Assembly: GCA_963736325.1 (NCBI GenBank)
Contig: CAVTOG010000002.1
Coordinates: forward strand, 1 to 64,000
DNA length: 64,000 nucleotides
DNA from: Actinoallomurus sp963736325
GTDB lineage: Bacteria; Actinomycetota; Actinomycetes; Streptosporangiales; Streptosporangiaceae
Direction of reading: 5' to 3'
In this document: positions 55,506 through 63,914 of the stretch, piece by piece
Numbering within the stretch: position 1 is the first letter of the stretch
How the letters are laid out: every line of letters starts with the position of its first letter
Notes under the pieces: model-generated
The model's input: only the letters and a program-made list of their open reading frames with translations
Databases searched by the model: none
Told to the model about the DNA's origin: nothing
Position numbers and translations under genes: made by a program

Positions 55506-56126
55506 TCATGAGCCGGTACGGCGGGAGCCGCCGCGTGGCCGCCGCCAGCGGCGTGGCCGTTTCGGCGTACGCGCCCCGACCGAGCCGAGGACGAAGGTGC
55601 CCCTCACCTCGATGACCGGCGCGTCCGGCCCTTGCGGCGACTGTACCCGCAGGTCACGGGAGCTGAGGAGCGTACGCCCGCTGAACTCCACGCGGACGCC
55701 GTCGGGCACGAGGAGCCGCAGACGGCCGCCGAGGACGTTCGCGTTGATCACGATGTGCCGGCGCTGGAGGAGGGCCTCCCGCAGGTCGATCTCCACGGTG
55801 CCGAACAGCGCGGCGACCGGGAACCGGCCGGGCACGACCCACCGGCCGCCGTGCCGCACGGTGGCGAAGAGCGCGTGGAACCGTTCGGCGTCGAGGCGGA
55901 TGGGCTGCTGGTCTGCGGGGATCAGGTCGGCGGTCACCCCGGTCAGTTCGCCGAGCGTACGCGCGGCGTAGGCGCGCTCGATGCGCTCGGCGTGCTCGTC
56001 CAGGGAGATCCGGCCGTCGACGTGAGCGTCGCCCAGCAGCGCGACGACGCGCTCGCGGTCCGCGTCAGAGGCACGCATCTCCCTAGGGGAGACATGCTCT
56101 TTGCCCGGTTTCCACGGAAGGTCCAC
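55506..56126 (-). CDS. DUF1707 (SHOCT-like) domain protein
   Basis: This 206-residue protein opens with the DUF1707 domain: MRASDADRERVVALLGDAHV, then DGRISLDEHAERIERAYAAR and TLGELTGVTADL. A C-terminal beta-rich domain follows, with VPGRFPVAALFGTVEIDLRE, quoted as AALFGTVEIDLREA, and INANVLGGRLRLLVPDGVRV. This is the adhesin/YvqF-like part often attached to DUF1707. The tail is Arg-rich. The GTG at 56126 is taken as start; an internal ATG at 56078 is the alternative and also begins right at the domain. It is divergent from the ABC exporter by 45 nt. Confidence 0.87.
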   Translation of the reverse strand: MDLPWKPGKEHVSPREMRASDADRERVVALLGDAHVDGRISLDEHAERIERAYAARTLGELTGVTADLIPADQQPIRLDAERFHALFATVRHGGRWVVPGRFPVAALFGTVEIDLREALLQRRHIVINANVLGGRLRLLVPDGVRVEFSGRTLLSSRDLRVQSPQGPDAPVIEVRGTFVLGSVGARTPKRPRRWRRPRGGSRRTGS

Positions 56127-56171
56127 GCCACGACGATATTGGTTGGCGCGGTGTCGTAGGTCATCTCTACC

Positions 56172-57110
56172 GTGAGTCTTATGGCAATCGAGCTGCGTGA
56201 CGTCGTCAAGCGATATATCGACGCGGACGGCACTCGGATCGCGGCGGTCGACGGCCTGTCCCTCGACGTGCCGGACGGCGTCTGCATGGGGCTCCTCGGG
56301 CCGAACGGCGCGGGCAAGTCCACGACGATGCGCCTGCTCACCGCCCAGTCACGCGCCGACGAGGGCACGATCACCGTGCTCGGCCACTCGATTCCTCGCG
56401 AGGCCAAGCAGGCGCGTGCGCTGATGGGCGTGGTGCCACAGATCGACAACCTCGACGAAGAGCTGACCGTCCGGCAGAACCTCGAGGTCTTCGCGCGGCT
56501 CTACCGCGTGCCGCGGGCGCGGTTGGGCGAGGCCGTCGACCGCGCCCTGGAGATCGCCCAGCTCACCGGACGCGCCGGGGCCCGCGCGGTCAAGCTGTCG
56601 GGTGGCATGCGCCGTCGGCTGCTGGTCGCGCGCGGGCTCGTGCACTCGCCGCGGCTGGTCCTGCTCGACGAGCCCACCGTCGGGCTTGATCCGCAGGTGC
56701 GCGCCGAGCTGTGGGGCCTCATCGCCGCGCTGCGGGCGGCGGGCGTGACGATCCTGATGAGCACCCACTACATCGAGGAGGCCGAGCGCCTCGCCGACAC
56801 GTGCGCGCTGATGTCGCGCGGCCGGGTGATCGCCAGCGGCACGCCCGCGCGGCTGATCTCCGATCACGCGGGCGACCGGGTCGAGGAGCACGAAGGGTCG
56901 CCCGACCGGCTCACCGAGATCGAGGCGCTGGCCCGCGGCGCGGGCCTGCCCACCCGGCGCACCGGCCCGACCGTGTCGGTCCTGCGCGCCGAGGAGATCC
57001 CGCCGTCGCTCGCCGACACGCTGTCGGGCGCGAACGGCCACCGCGTCGTCCACCGGGCCGCCAACCTCGAGGACGTCTTCGTCGTCCTGACCGGAGAGAC
57101 CGTTGAGTGA
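56172..57110 (+). CDS. ABC exporter ATP-binding protein (NodI/DrrA type)
   Basis: This 312-residue ATPase has Walker A LLGPNGAGKSTT near residue 43, Q-loop VVPQIDNLDEELTVRQNL, signature LSGGMRRRLLVARGL, Walker B VLLDEPTVGLDP and the switch His in STHYIEEAERL. The C-terminal extension with LEDVFVVLTGETVE is typical of DrrA/NodI exporters. A GTG start (MSLMAIEL) or the ATG three codons on are both possible. It overlaps the permease gene by 8 nt. Confidence 0.94.
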   Translation: MSLMAIELRDVVKRYIDADGTRIAAVDGLSLDVPDGVCMGLLGPNGAGKSTTMRLLTAQSRADEGTITVLGHSIPREAKQARALMGVVPQIDNLDEELTVRQNLEVFARLYRVPRARLGEAVDRALEIAQLTGRAGARAVKLSGGMRRRLLVARGLVHSPRLVLLDEPTVGLDPQVRAELWGLIAALRAAGVTILMSTHYIEEAERLADTCALMSRGRVIASGTPARLISDHAGDRVEEHEGSPDRLTEIEALARGAGLPTRRTGPTVSVLRAEEIPPSLADTLSGANGHRVVHRAANLEDVFVVLTGETVE

Positions 57111-57885
57111 CACCAGGCTGAGAACCTTCGAGTGGGCGCCGGTCCGCGGGGTGTGGCGGCGCGAGCTGGCCCTCTTCAGTCGCTACTGGACGTCGACGTC
57201 GTTCGCGTCGCTCGTCGAGCCGACGATCTACCTGCTGGCGTTCGGGTTCGGGTTCGGCTCGCTCCTGGGCCACGTGGCCGGCTACCGCTACGTCGACTTC
57301 GTCGGCACGGGCGTGGTCGCCACGGCGGTGCTGTTCACCTCGGCGTTCCCGGGGATGTTCAACACCTACATCCGGCGCACCTACCAGCACTCCTACGACG
57401 CGGTCCTGGCCGCGCCGGTGGACGTGCACGAGGTGGTCGCGGGCGAGACGTCGTGGATCGCGGTCAAGAGCGGGATCTTCTCGTGCGCGCCGATACTCGT
57501 GGCGCTGGCGTTCGGCCTGCGTCCCGGCCCGTGGGTGTTCACGCTGCCGATCATCACCACCCTGACGGCGGCCGGTTTCGCGCTGTTCGGGGTGTGGGCG
57601 TCCACGGTGGTCCCGTCGATCAACAGCTTCGACTACGTGATCAGCGGCATCCTCGCTCCGCTGTTCCTGGTCGCCGGCACGTTCTTCCCGGTGTCCGGCC
57701 TGCCGGGCTGGGCGCGTACGGTCGCGCACCTGAACCCGCTCTACCACTGCGTCGAGCTGGTGCGCCACATCGTCTTCGGCCCCCGCCCGCTCGCCGATCT
57801 CGGCCATCTGGGGGCGCTGGCCTTGTTCGTCGCCCTCATGTGGACCCTCGCGCTGCGGGGCATGCGGAAGCGCCTGATCGACTGA
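57103..57885 (+). CDS. ABC-2 type permease (NodJ type)
   Basis: This 260-residue, six-helix permease (GTG start) has the NodJ-like N-terminus FEWAPVRGVWRRELALFSRY. It continues with FASLVEPTIYLLAFGFGFGS, PGMFNTYIRRTYQHSYDAVL and the conserved FLVAGTFFPVSGLPGW plus LNPLYHCVELVRH. NodIJ in rhizobia exports lipo-oligosaccharides; actinobacterial relatives are uncharacterised, so the substrate is open. It is coupled to the ATPase gene. Confidence 0.93.
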   Translation: MSDTRLRTFEWAPVRGVWRRELALFSRYWTSTSFASLVEPTIYLLAFGFGFGSLLGHVAGYRYVDFVGTGVVATAVLFTSAFPGMFNTYIRRTYQHSYDAVLAAPVDVHEVVAGETSWIAVKSGIFSCAPILVALAFGLRPGPWVFTLPIITTLTAAGFALFGVWASTVVPSINSFDYVISGILAPLFLVAGTFFPVSGLPGWARTVAHLNPLYHCVELVRHIVFGPRPLADLGHLGALALFVALMWTLALRGMRKRLID

Positions 57886-57953
57886 CCGTATTGACCCGGA
57901 GTGGCCGAGATATCTAGCCTGTCGCGAACCTCTTTCATGTTCCGGAGGACGAC

Positions 57954-59171
57954 GTGGCGGCAGAGATCGATCAACGGATCCGGCGAGGCCGCCGCTCGGC
58001 GTACGCCGCGTTCGGCGTGCAGGGGCTGTGCTTCGCGGCCCTGGTGACCCGGATCCCGGAGGTCCAGAAGGCGCATCACCTCACCGACGCCCGGCTGGCC
58101 CTGGTCCTGCTGGCGGTGCCCGTGGTCGCCGGGGTCGGCAGTGTCCTCGCCGCATACGTCATGCCGAGGTACGGCAGCGCGGTCGTGCTGCGGGTTTCCC
58201 AGCCGCTCGTGCTCCTCGCGATCGCCGCGATCGGCGTGGCCCCCGATGACCTGGCGCTGTACATGACGACGGCGCTGTTCGGCCTGTTCGTCGGCGCGGT
58301 CGACGCGTCGATGAACACCCAGGCCGTCACCGCCGAGACCTTGTACGCCAAGAGCCTGCTCACCGGGTTCCATGCGGTGTGGAGCGCGGCGGGCATCGTC
58401 GCCGGGCTGTGGATCGCCCTCGCCAACCGGATCGACCTGAGCCTCGGGGCCGGCTTCGCGATCCCGGCGTTCCTCGGACTGGCCGTGTCGCTGTGGTCCG
58501 GGCGGCGGCTGTACGGCAAGGCGCTGGAGGTGACCGGGCCGAGCGAGGAGCAGCTCAAGGCCGCCGCCAAGCGGGTGCCGTGGAAACCGATCATCGTCAT
58601 CGGCGTGGCCGTGACCTGCATGTACATCGCCGACTCGGCCACGTCGAGCTACAGCGCCAAGTACCTGAAGGACGACCTGCACGCCTCGGGCGCCATCGCC
58701 CCGCTGGCGTACGTGGGCTACCAGGTCTTCATGATGCTGAGCCGTACGGGCGCCGACCTCGTCGTACGCGCCTACGGGGCGGCCAGAGTCGTGGCCGTCG
58801 GCTCGGTCGTCGGCGGGCTCGGGCTGCTCTGCGCCGCCGCGGCCCCGGACGCGGCCGTCGCCATCGCCGGGTTCTCGGTGGCCGGCCTGGGCCTGGCCGT
58901 GGTGGTGCCGACGTCGTTCTCCGCGGCCGGCAGGCTCGACCCGACCGGACTGGGCATCGCCGTCGCGCGGGTCAACGTCTTCAACTATCTGGGGTTCGTG
59001 CTCGGCGCGGTCGTCGCCGGCGCCGCCGCCTCGAACCTGTGGATCGCCTACGCCGTGGGGGCCGCGCTGACGCTGGTGATCCTGGTGTCGGCCAAGGGCT
59101 TCGAGCCCGAGCCCGACGCCGGGACAGGGACCGGGGCCGGGACGGCCGTCGCCGAACGTCCGATCGCCTGA
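57954..59171 (+). CDS. MFS transporter
   Basis: This 405-residue carrier (GTG start, GGAGG 5 nt upstream) has twelve predicted helices. The first covers AYAAFGVQGLCFAALVTRIPEV, quoted as FGVQGLCFAALVTRIP, and a central cytoplasmic loop lies near residues 185-210 (SEEQLKAAAKRVPWKP). The family resembles YbjJ/inner-membrane MFS proteins that lack drug-efflux motifs. The C-terminal tail is Gly/Thr-rich and disordered. It stands 68 nt after the NodJ-type gene and may be co-transcribed. Confidence 0.92.
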   Translation: MAAEIDQRIRRGRRSAYAAFGVQGLCFAALVTRIPEVQKAHHLTDARLALVLLAVPVVAGVGSVLAAYVMPRYGSAVVLRVSQPLVLLAIAAIGVAPDDLALYMTTALFGLFVGAVDASMNTQAVTAETLYAKSLLTGFHAVWSAAGIVAGLWIALANRIDLSLGAGFAIPAFLGLAVSLWSGRRLYGKALEVTGPSEEQLKAAAKRVPWKPIIVIGVAVTCMYIADSATSSYSAKYLKDDLHASGAIAPLAYVGYQVFMMLSRTGADLVVRAYGAARVVAVGSVVGGLGLLCAAAAPDAAVAIAGFSVAGLGLAVVVPTSFSAAGRLDPTGLGIAVARVNVFNYLGFVLGAVVAGAAASNLWIAYAVGAALTLVILVSAKGFEPEPDAGTGTGAGTAVAERPIA

Positions 59172-59184
59172 CCCGGCGCCGGGC

Positions 59185-59430
59185 TCAGTGCCGGGAGCCT
59201 TCTTCCGCCTCGAGGCGCGTCATCGCCTCTTCGCCCGCGCGCTCGGCCTCTTCCGGGGTCAGCTCCGTGAGCGCGATGCGCAGCGCGACCTCGGCGGCGT
59301 CCGCCGCGGCTCTCGCCGTGATCGCGTGAGTGTGGGCACGCTCGATGTCGCCGAGGCCGATGCAGTCGAAGGCGACCTGCGTGTCGTGGGCGGCCAGTTC
59401 GAGTTGGCGCGCGGCTTCGTCAAGGCTCAT
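59185..59430 (-). CDS. Small helical protein, function unknown
   Basis: This 81-residue protein starts at the ATG at 59430 (MSLDEAARQLELAAHDTQVA), with GGGAG 6 nt upstream. It is all helical and charged: an AFDCIGLGDIERAHTHAITA segment, then ELTPEEAERAGEEAMTRLE. No membrane segment or known motif is seen. It is followed by the MFS stop on the other strand (13-nt gap). Confidence 0.75.
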   Translation of the reverse strand: MSLDEAARQLELAAHDTQVAFDCIGLGDIERAHTHAITARAAADAAEVALRIALTELTPEEAERAGEEAMTRLEAEEGSRH

Positions 59431-59487
59431 GTTCGTCTCCCATCGTCGTGGGCCGGTACTACCCTGGATCCGCTCGGTCACACGGAG

Positions 59488-60345
59488 TCAGCCGAGCGAT
59501 GCGGTGCCGGTGAAGGCGTCGCCCGCGCCGAGGCGCAGGGTGCCGTCGGGCCCGGGACCACCGCTGACGAGGAAGGACGTGCCGGCGTAGATCGGACGTC
59601 GTGCGCGGTAGGTGTAGTCGCGGACCACCCGGTCGGCGGCGAAGCGCCGAGGCAGCTCCAGCAGGCTGAGGGCCAGCAGCGGCCCGTGCACGAGCAGCCC
59701 AGGATAGCCCTCGACGCTCGTCGCATATGACTGATCGTAGTGGATCCGATGCGCGTTGGATGTGAGGGCGCTGAACCGGAAGAGCATCACCGGGCCTGGT
59801 GTCAGCTCGAACCTCCAGGGACCGTCCGGCCCCTCCCCCGCGCCTTCGCCGGGCGCGGGCGGCGACGGGGAGTCGCGGTAGACCAGGTCCTGTTCCTCCT
59901 CGACGCGCACCTGTCCGCCGACGGAGAAGACGCTGCGCACCGTCACGAGCAGCAGCCAGCCGGACCCGCCGTGGCGCACCCGTACGCGCGTCACTCCGGC
60001 CCGCCGGGTGACGGCGTCGCCGCGGCGGAGCGGCGCGTGGAAGGTGAGACGGCCGCCGCCGAACATCCGGCGCCGGCCGGGCAGCGGAGGCAGGAAGGCA
60101 CCGGCGCGCGGGTGACCGTCCGGCCCCAGCTCGGACTGGGCCGGGAACTCCGCGAAGTAGAGCCAATGCCACAGCGGCGGCAGCGGGTCGCCCTCGCGTG
60201 GCGCGGGGTCCGGCCGGTCGAACAGCCCGGCCAGCGCGGCGACCGGCGCGTGGGTCATGACGTCGTCGGACACGATCTCCGGCGGCGCCCACTCACGTGC
60301 GACGGCCGCGAAGTGCGATGGCGGGACGTCCGGTTGATCACTCAC
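59488..60345 (-). CDS. Hydroxyacyl-thioester dehydratase/mesaconyl-C4-CoA hydratase-like protein (double hot-dog, MaoC/FAS1 type)
   Basis: This 285-residue protein (GTG start) is built from two hot-dog domains. The first includes PLWHWLYFAEFPAQSELGPD, GRRRMFGGGRLTFHAPLRRGD and a WLLLVTVR strand. The second carries the hydratase motif region LFRFSALTSNAHRIHYDQSY and GYPGLLVHGPLLALSLLEL; the N-x-H-x-x-H-Y pattern provides the catalytic His. This matches HTD2/mesaconyl-CoA hydratase enzymes that hydrate or dehydrate CoA thioesters. It is divergent from an acyl-CoA dehydrogenase with only 26 nt between start codons, implying a joint pathway. Confidence 0.88.
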   Translation of the reverse strand: MSDQPDVPPSHFAAVAREWAPPEIVSDDVMTHAPVAALAGLFDRPDPAPREGDPLPPLWHWLYFAEFPAQSELGPDGHPRAGAFLPPLPGRRRMFGGGRLTFHAPLRRGDAVTRRAGVTRVRVRHGGSGWLLLVTVRSVFSVGGQVRVEEEQDLVYRDSPSPPAPGEGAGEGPDGPWRFELTPGPVMLFRFSALTSNAHRIHYDQSYATSVEGYPGLLVHGPLLALSLLELPRRFAADRVVRDYTYRARRPIYAGTSFLVSGGPGPDGTLRLGAGDAFTGTASLG

Positions 60346-60371
60346 GCGTATAAAAGTACTCGGGAGGTCCG
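60346..60371. promoter_or_regulatory. Very short divergent intergenic region
   Basis: Only 26 nt separate the two start codons. They contain TATAAAAGTACT and the GGGAGG ribosome site of the acyl-CoA dehydrogenase gene. The -35 elements, and probably one transcription start, must lie inside the opposite coding regions, or the dehydratase message is leaderless. Confidence 0.4.
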
Positions 60372-61520
60372 ATGCTGAACGCTGAGGAACGCGCGATCGT
60401 CGAGGTCGTCGCGGACTTCGTCGACCGGGAGGTACGCCCGGCGGCGCGCGAGCTGGAACACGACGGCGCCTACCCGGGGCGGCTCATCGAGCGGATGATG
60501 GAGCTGGGCGTCTTCGGGCTCACGGTGCCCGAGCCGTACGGCGAGGTCGCGGTCTCCAAGCGCTGTTACGCGCTGGTCACCGAGGAGCTGGCGCGCGGCT
60601 GGATGAGCCTGGCCGGCGCGGTCGGCGGCCACTCGGTCGTGGCGTACCTGCTGGGTGTCTTCGGGACCGACGAGCAGAAGAGCCGCTACCTGCCTCGCAT
60701 GGCCACCGGCGAACTGCGGGCGACGATGGCGCTGACGGAGCCGTCCGGCGGCTCGGACCTGCAGGCGATCAGCACGACGGCACGGCGCGAGGGCGACCGC
60801 TACGTCGTCGACGGCGCCAAGATGTGGATCACGAACGCGCGTCACGCCGGGGTGATCGCGCTGCTGTGCAAGACCGATCCCGGCGCCGAGCCACGTCACC
60901 GGGGCATCAGCATCCTGCTCGTCGAGCCGGGCGACGGCATGACCGTCTCCCGCGACCTGCCCAAGCTCGGCTACAAGGGCGTGGAGAGCTGCGAGCTCGC
61001 CTTCGACGGCCTGGAGGCGCCGGCCGGCGCGGTGCTCGGCGGCGAGGAGGGCCGCGGGTTCGCCCAGATGATGCGCGGTCTGGAGGTCGGCCGGATCCAG
61101 GTGGCGGCGCGCGCCCTCGGCGTGGGCCGCGCGGCGCTGGAGGACTCCCTGCGCTACTCCCAGGAGCGCGAGGCGTTCGGCAAGCCGATCTGGCGGCATC
61201 AGTCCATCGGCAACTACCTGGCCGACATGGCGACCGAGCTGCGGGCCGCGCGGTTGCTCACGCTCGACGCGGCGGACCTCCTGGACACGGGCGGACGCTG
61301 CGACATGGAGGCCGGCATGGCCAAGCTGTACGCCTCGGAGGCGGCCATGCGGATCGCCCTCAACGCGGTGCGCATCCACGGCGCGGCCGGTTACTCGACC
61401 GAGTTCGACGTGGAGCGCTACTTCCGCGACGCTCCCCTGATGATCGTCGGTGAGGGCACCAACGAGATCCAGCGCAACGTGATCGTCAAGCAGCTCATCG
61501 ACCGCCACCCGCTCCGCTGA
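60372..61520 (+). CDS. Acyl-CoA dehydrogenase
   Basis: This 382-residue flavoenzyme introduces an alpha,beta double bond into an acyl-CoA. Family stretches include ATMALTEPSGGSDLQAI, GAKMWITNARHAGVI, REAFGKPIWRHQSIGNYLAD, quoted as REAFGKPIWRHQS, and the C-terminal RDAPLMIVGEGTNEIQRNVI with the catalytic Glu at about residue 360 (GEG). Paired divergently with a hydroxyacyl-CoA dehydratase it would run two successive steps of a beta-oxidation-like route. Its 3' end overlaps the convergent glycosyltransferase gene by 26 nt. Confidence 0.95.
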   Translation: MLNAEERAIVEVVADFVDREVRPAARELEHDGAYPGRLIERMMELGVFGLTVPEPYGEVAVSKRCYALVTEELARGWMSLAGAVGGHSVVAYLLGVFGTDEQKSRYLPRMATGELRATMALTEPSGGSDLQAISTTARREGDRYVVDGAKMWITNARHAGVIALLCKTDPGAEPRHRGISILLVEPGDGMTVSRDLPKLGYKGVESCELAFDGLEAPAGAVLGGEEGRGFAQMMRGLEVGRIQVAARALGVGRAALEDSLRYSQEREAFGKPIWRHQSIGNYLADMATELRAARLLTLDAADLLDTGGRCDMEAGMAKLYASEAAMRIALNAVRIHGAAGYSTEFDVERYFRDAPLMIVGEGTNEIQRNVIVKQLIDRHPLR

Positions 61521-63669
61521 GGTCCCCGGACGAGGTCGCGAACGTGCCGATCCGCCGCATCGTGTGCCAGCGCAGCCGCGCGCCGAGGACGACGGTGATC
61601 AGTGACTGCATGACGACCATGTACAGCAGTTGCCGGTAGACGAACTGCTGGAGCGGAAGCGTCCAGATGACCCAGGTCGACTCGCCGTCCATCCACAGCG
61701 CGGACCGGCCGGCGACGACCTGCACGGCCGAGAACGCGAGCCACATCAAGATCACGTCACGCGCGTTGAGCGCGAAGATCCCGTACAGGGTGAGGATGTC
61801 GACCGCCGGGGCGCACAGCGGCAGGATCACGTGGTAGACGGCGAGGTAGGGCAGGCCGCGGCGGCCGAAGCGGCCGCTCGGGCCGCGTTCGATCACGGCG
61901 CGCCGGTGCTTCCACATCGCCTGCATCGTGCCGTAGCACCAGCGGTATCGCTGCCGCCAGTACTGCCGCAGCGTCGAGGGCGCCTCGGTCCAGGCCACGG
62001 CGGTCTCCTCGTACACGACCCGCCAGCCGGCCCGGCAGAGGGCCATCGTGAGGTCGGTGTCCTCGGCGAGGGTGTCGTCGCTCAGACCCCCGACCTCCTC
62101 GATCGCCTGGCGCCGGAACGCCCCGATCGCGCCCGGCACGGTCGGCATGCACCGCAGGACGTCGAACATGCGCCGGTCGAGGTTGAACCCCATGACGTAC
62201 TCGACGTGCTGCCAGCGGCCGAGGATGCCCTTGCGGTTGGCGACCTTGGTGTTGCCGCTCACGGCGCCGACCCGTGCCTTGAACAGGGGTGCGACCAGCT
62301 TCCCGACGGTGTCGGACCGGAACACGGTGTCGCCGTCGACCAGCACGAGGACCTCGTAGCTCGCCTCCGCCATGCCGGTGTTGAGCGCCGCGGGCTTGCC
62401 GCCGTTCGGCCGGCGGATGAGCCGTACCTCGGGCAGGTCGAGCGCCTCGACGACGTCGGCGGTGCCGTCGGTCGAGCCGTCGTCGACCACGATGATCTCG
62501 AGCTCTCCGTTGTAGCGCGAGGCGGCCAGCGACCGTACGGTCGCCTCGATCCCCGCCTCCTCGTTGTAGGCGGGAACGATCACCGACACCGACGGCCGGG
62601 TGAGCCCGGCGGGCTGGAACCACACCCGTACGCGTGCGCGCTCGCGCCGCCGTTTCCGTCGCCGCTCGCGCCACAGCCGGAAGATGTGCAGGCGGGCGAA
62701 GAACAGCAGGACCAGTACCCGGGCGGTCGTGAAGATCCCGGCGACGCCGAACAGGATCGTGAGCCCGTGCGTGAGCCAGCCCGCGCCGAGCTGCGCGAAC
62801 GCCACCGCCTTCCCGGTCACCTGCGCGGAGGCGGACGCCGGAACGGTCGCGGGCGGCATGCGCAGCGCGTCCGACACCGTCGTGACGCGGTAGCCATCGC
62901 GCGAGAGGCGCGTCAGCAGCAGGTCGACGGCCTCCGTCGTCGCGCGCCGGTCACCGCCGATGCTGGGCAGCCGTACGACCGCGCCCTGCCCGTTCGACGG
63001 TGTGACCGCGTCGGCGATCGCCTTCGCGGTCGGCTTGGCCGCGGCCTGGCCGTCGAGATCGGCGAACACGAGGAGGTTGCCGCGCTTGCCGGCCTCCTTG
63101 ACGGCGTGCTGCCGCCCTCCGTACAGCTCGTCCGGCTTGGAGACGTACGGGAGGTGGACGAGGCGGGTGTGCACCCCGGCGACGCCGGCGAGCGCCTGCT
63201 GGGTCAGGTCGAGTTCGAGGTCGCCGCGCCAGGACGGCATCGCCCCCAGGTCGCCCTTCTGCGAGTAGCCGTTGGAGCCCAGTTCGTGCCCGTCACGAAC
63301 GATGCGCCGGGTGAGGCCGGGATGGGCGGCCGCGCGGGCGCCGACGGCGAAGAACGTCGCCTTCACGTGGTGGCGGCGCAGCACGTCGAGCAGGCCGGGT
63401 GTCCAGTGGGGGTCGGGCCCGCCGTCGAACGTCAGCGCCACCGTACGCGCCGGGACACGGGCGCTGCCCGGGTGCGGGCCGGACGGGTCGAGCACGGGTC
63501 CGCTCCGCGCCACGGCCGCCGGCGGACGCCCGTCCTCCGGGTGCTCCACGGCCTTGGTTCCCTCACTGAAGGCCTGGAGCGACAGGGCGCAGAATCCGGC
63601 GATGGCGAACAGCAGCAGCATCAGCCAGTGGTTCCGCGGATCCCGCGGGCGCCCCTGCGCACTCTTCAC
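61495..63669 (-). CDS. Processive family 2 glycosyltransferase with an N-terminal, metal-site-lacking polysaccharide deacetylase domain
   Basis: This 724-residue membrane protein has an N-terminal helix (LMLLLFAIAGFCALSLQAF), then a NodB-like domain (about residues 74-275). Motif 1 is TFDGGPD (usual TFDDGPD) and motif 2, usually HTxxH, reads GSNGYSQKG, so the metal ligands Asp, His and His are missing. A helix near 300-325 precedes a cytoplasmic GT2 domain: VIVPAYNEE, VVDDGSTDG near 399, VDGDTVF near 445, EDTDLT near 538 and QRYRW near 571. These are the D,D,D,QxxRW set of cellulose/hyaluronan/chitin synthase-type enzymes. Three C-terminal helices follow. It probably makes and exports a beta-linked polysaccharide; it is coupled (ATGA) to the small gene upstream. 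Confidence 0.92.
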   Translation of the reverse strand: MKSAQGRPRDPRNHWLMLLLFAIAGFCALSLQAFSEGTKAVEHPEDGRPPAAVARSGPVLDPSGPHPGSARVPARTVALTFDGGPDPHWTPGLLDVLRRHHVKATFFAVGARAAAHPGLTRRIVRDGHELGSNGYSQKGDLGAMPSWRGDLELDLTQQALAGVAGVHTRLVHLPYVSKPDELYGGRQHAVKEAGKRGNLLVFADLDGQAAAKPTAKAIADAVTPSNGQGAVVRLPSIGGDRRATTEAVDLLLTRLSRDGYRVTTVSDALRMPPATVPASASAQVTGKAVAFAQLGAGWLTHGLTILFGVAGIFTTARVLVLLFFARLHIFRLWRERRRKRRRERARVRVWFQPAGLTRPSVSVIVPAYNEEAGIEATVRSLAASRYNGELEIIVVDDGSTDGTADVVEALDLPEVRLIRRPNGGKPAALNTGMAEASYEVLVLVDGDTVFRSDTVGKLVAPLFKARVGAVSGNTKVANRKGILGRWQHVEYVMGFNLDRRMFDVLRCMPTVPGAIGAFRRQAIEEVGGLSDDTLAEDTDLTMALCRAGWRVVYEETAVAWTEAPSTLRQYWRQRYRWCYGTMQAMWKHRRAVIERGPSGRFGRRGLPYLAVYHVILPLCAPAVDILTLYGIFALNARDVILMWLAFSAVQVVAGRSALWMDGESTWVIWTLPLQQFVYRQLLYMVVMQSLITVVLGARLRWHTMRRIGTFATSSGDLSGAGGGR

Positions 63670-63914
63670 GGGCGGGTCCGGTGGTGCGGCGGCGTGAAGG
63701 CGTGCCGGTGCCTACGGTGTGGAGGCGTCTTGCGGGGCGCGTGGGTGACCGTCTCGCGGGGCAGATCCGCGCGCGGCACGTCGACCTGCGTGATCAGCGC
63801 GATGCCGACGACGACGAGGAACGCGGCGAGCGCGCCCGCGACGGCAATGCCCGACCAGCGAAGGGCCAGCCTGCGCCGGCCGGAACCGTCGACGAACACC
63901 GGGCTCGAATCCAT
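63666..63914 (-). CDS. Small single-pass membrane protein coupled to the glycosyltransferase
   Basis: This 82-residue protein starts at the ATG at 63914 (MDSSPVFVDGSGRRRLALRW), with one helix (SGIAVAGALAAFLVVVGIAL). Its extracytoplasmic tail is rich in His, Arg and Pro (RKTPPHRRHRHAFTPPHHR). Its TGA overlaps the ATG of the glycosyltransferase, so it is the first gene of that operon. I do not recognise the family; the basic His-rich tail might contact an anionic wall polymer. The last 86 nt of the window upstream hold no supportable gene. Confidence 0.7.
   Translation of the reverse strand: MDSSPVFVDGSGRRRLALRWSGIAVAGALAAFLVVVGIALITQVDVPRADLPRETVTHAPRKTPPHRRHRHAFTPPHHRTRP

Noticed and set aside
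56172..59171. A secondary-metabolite cluster suggested by the NodIJ-like exporter, MFS carrier and nearby asnB
   Set aside because: No synthase, ligase or tailoring enzymes are present around them; exporters alone do not support a biosynthetic cluster.
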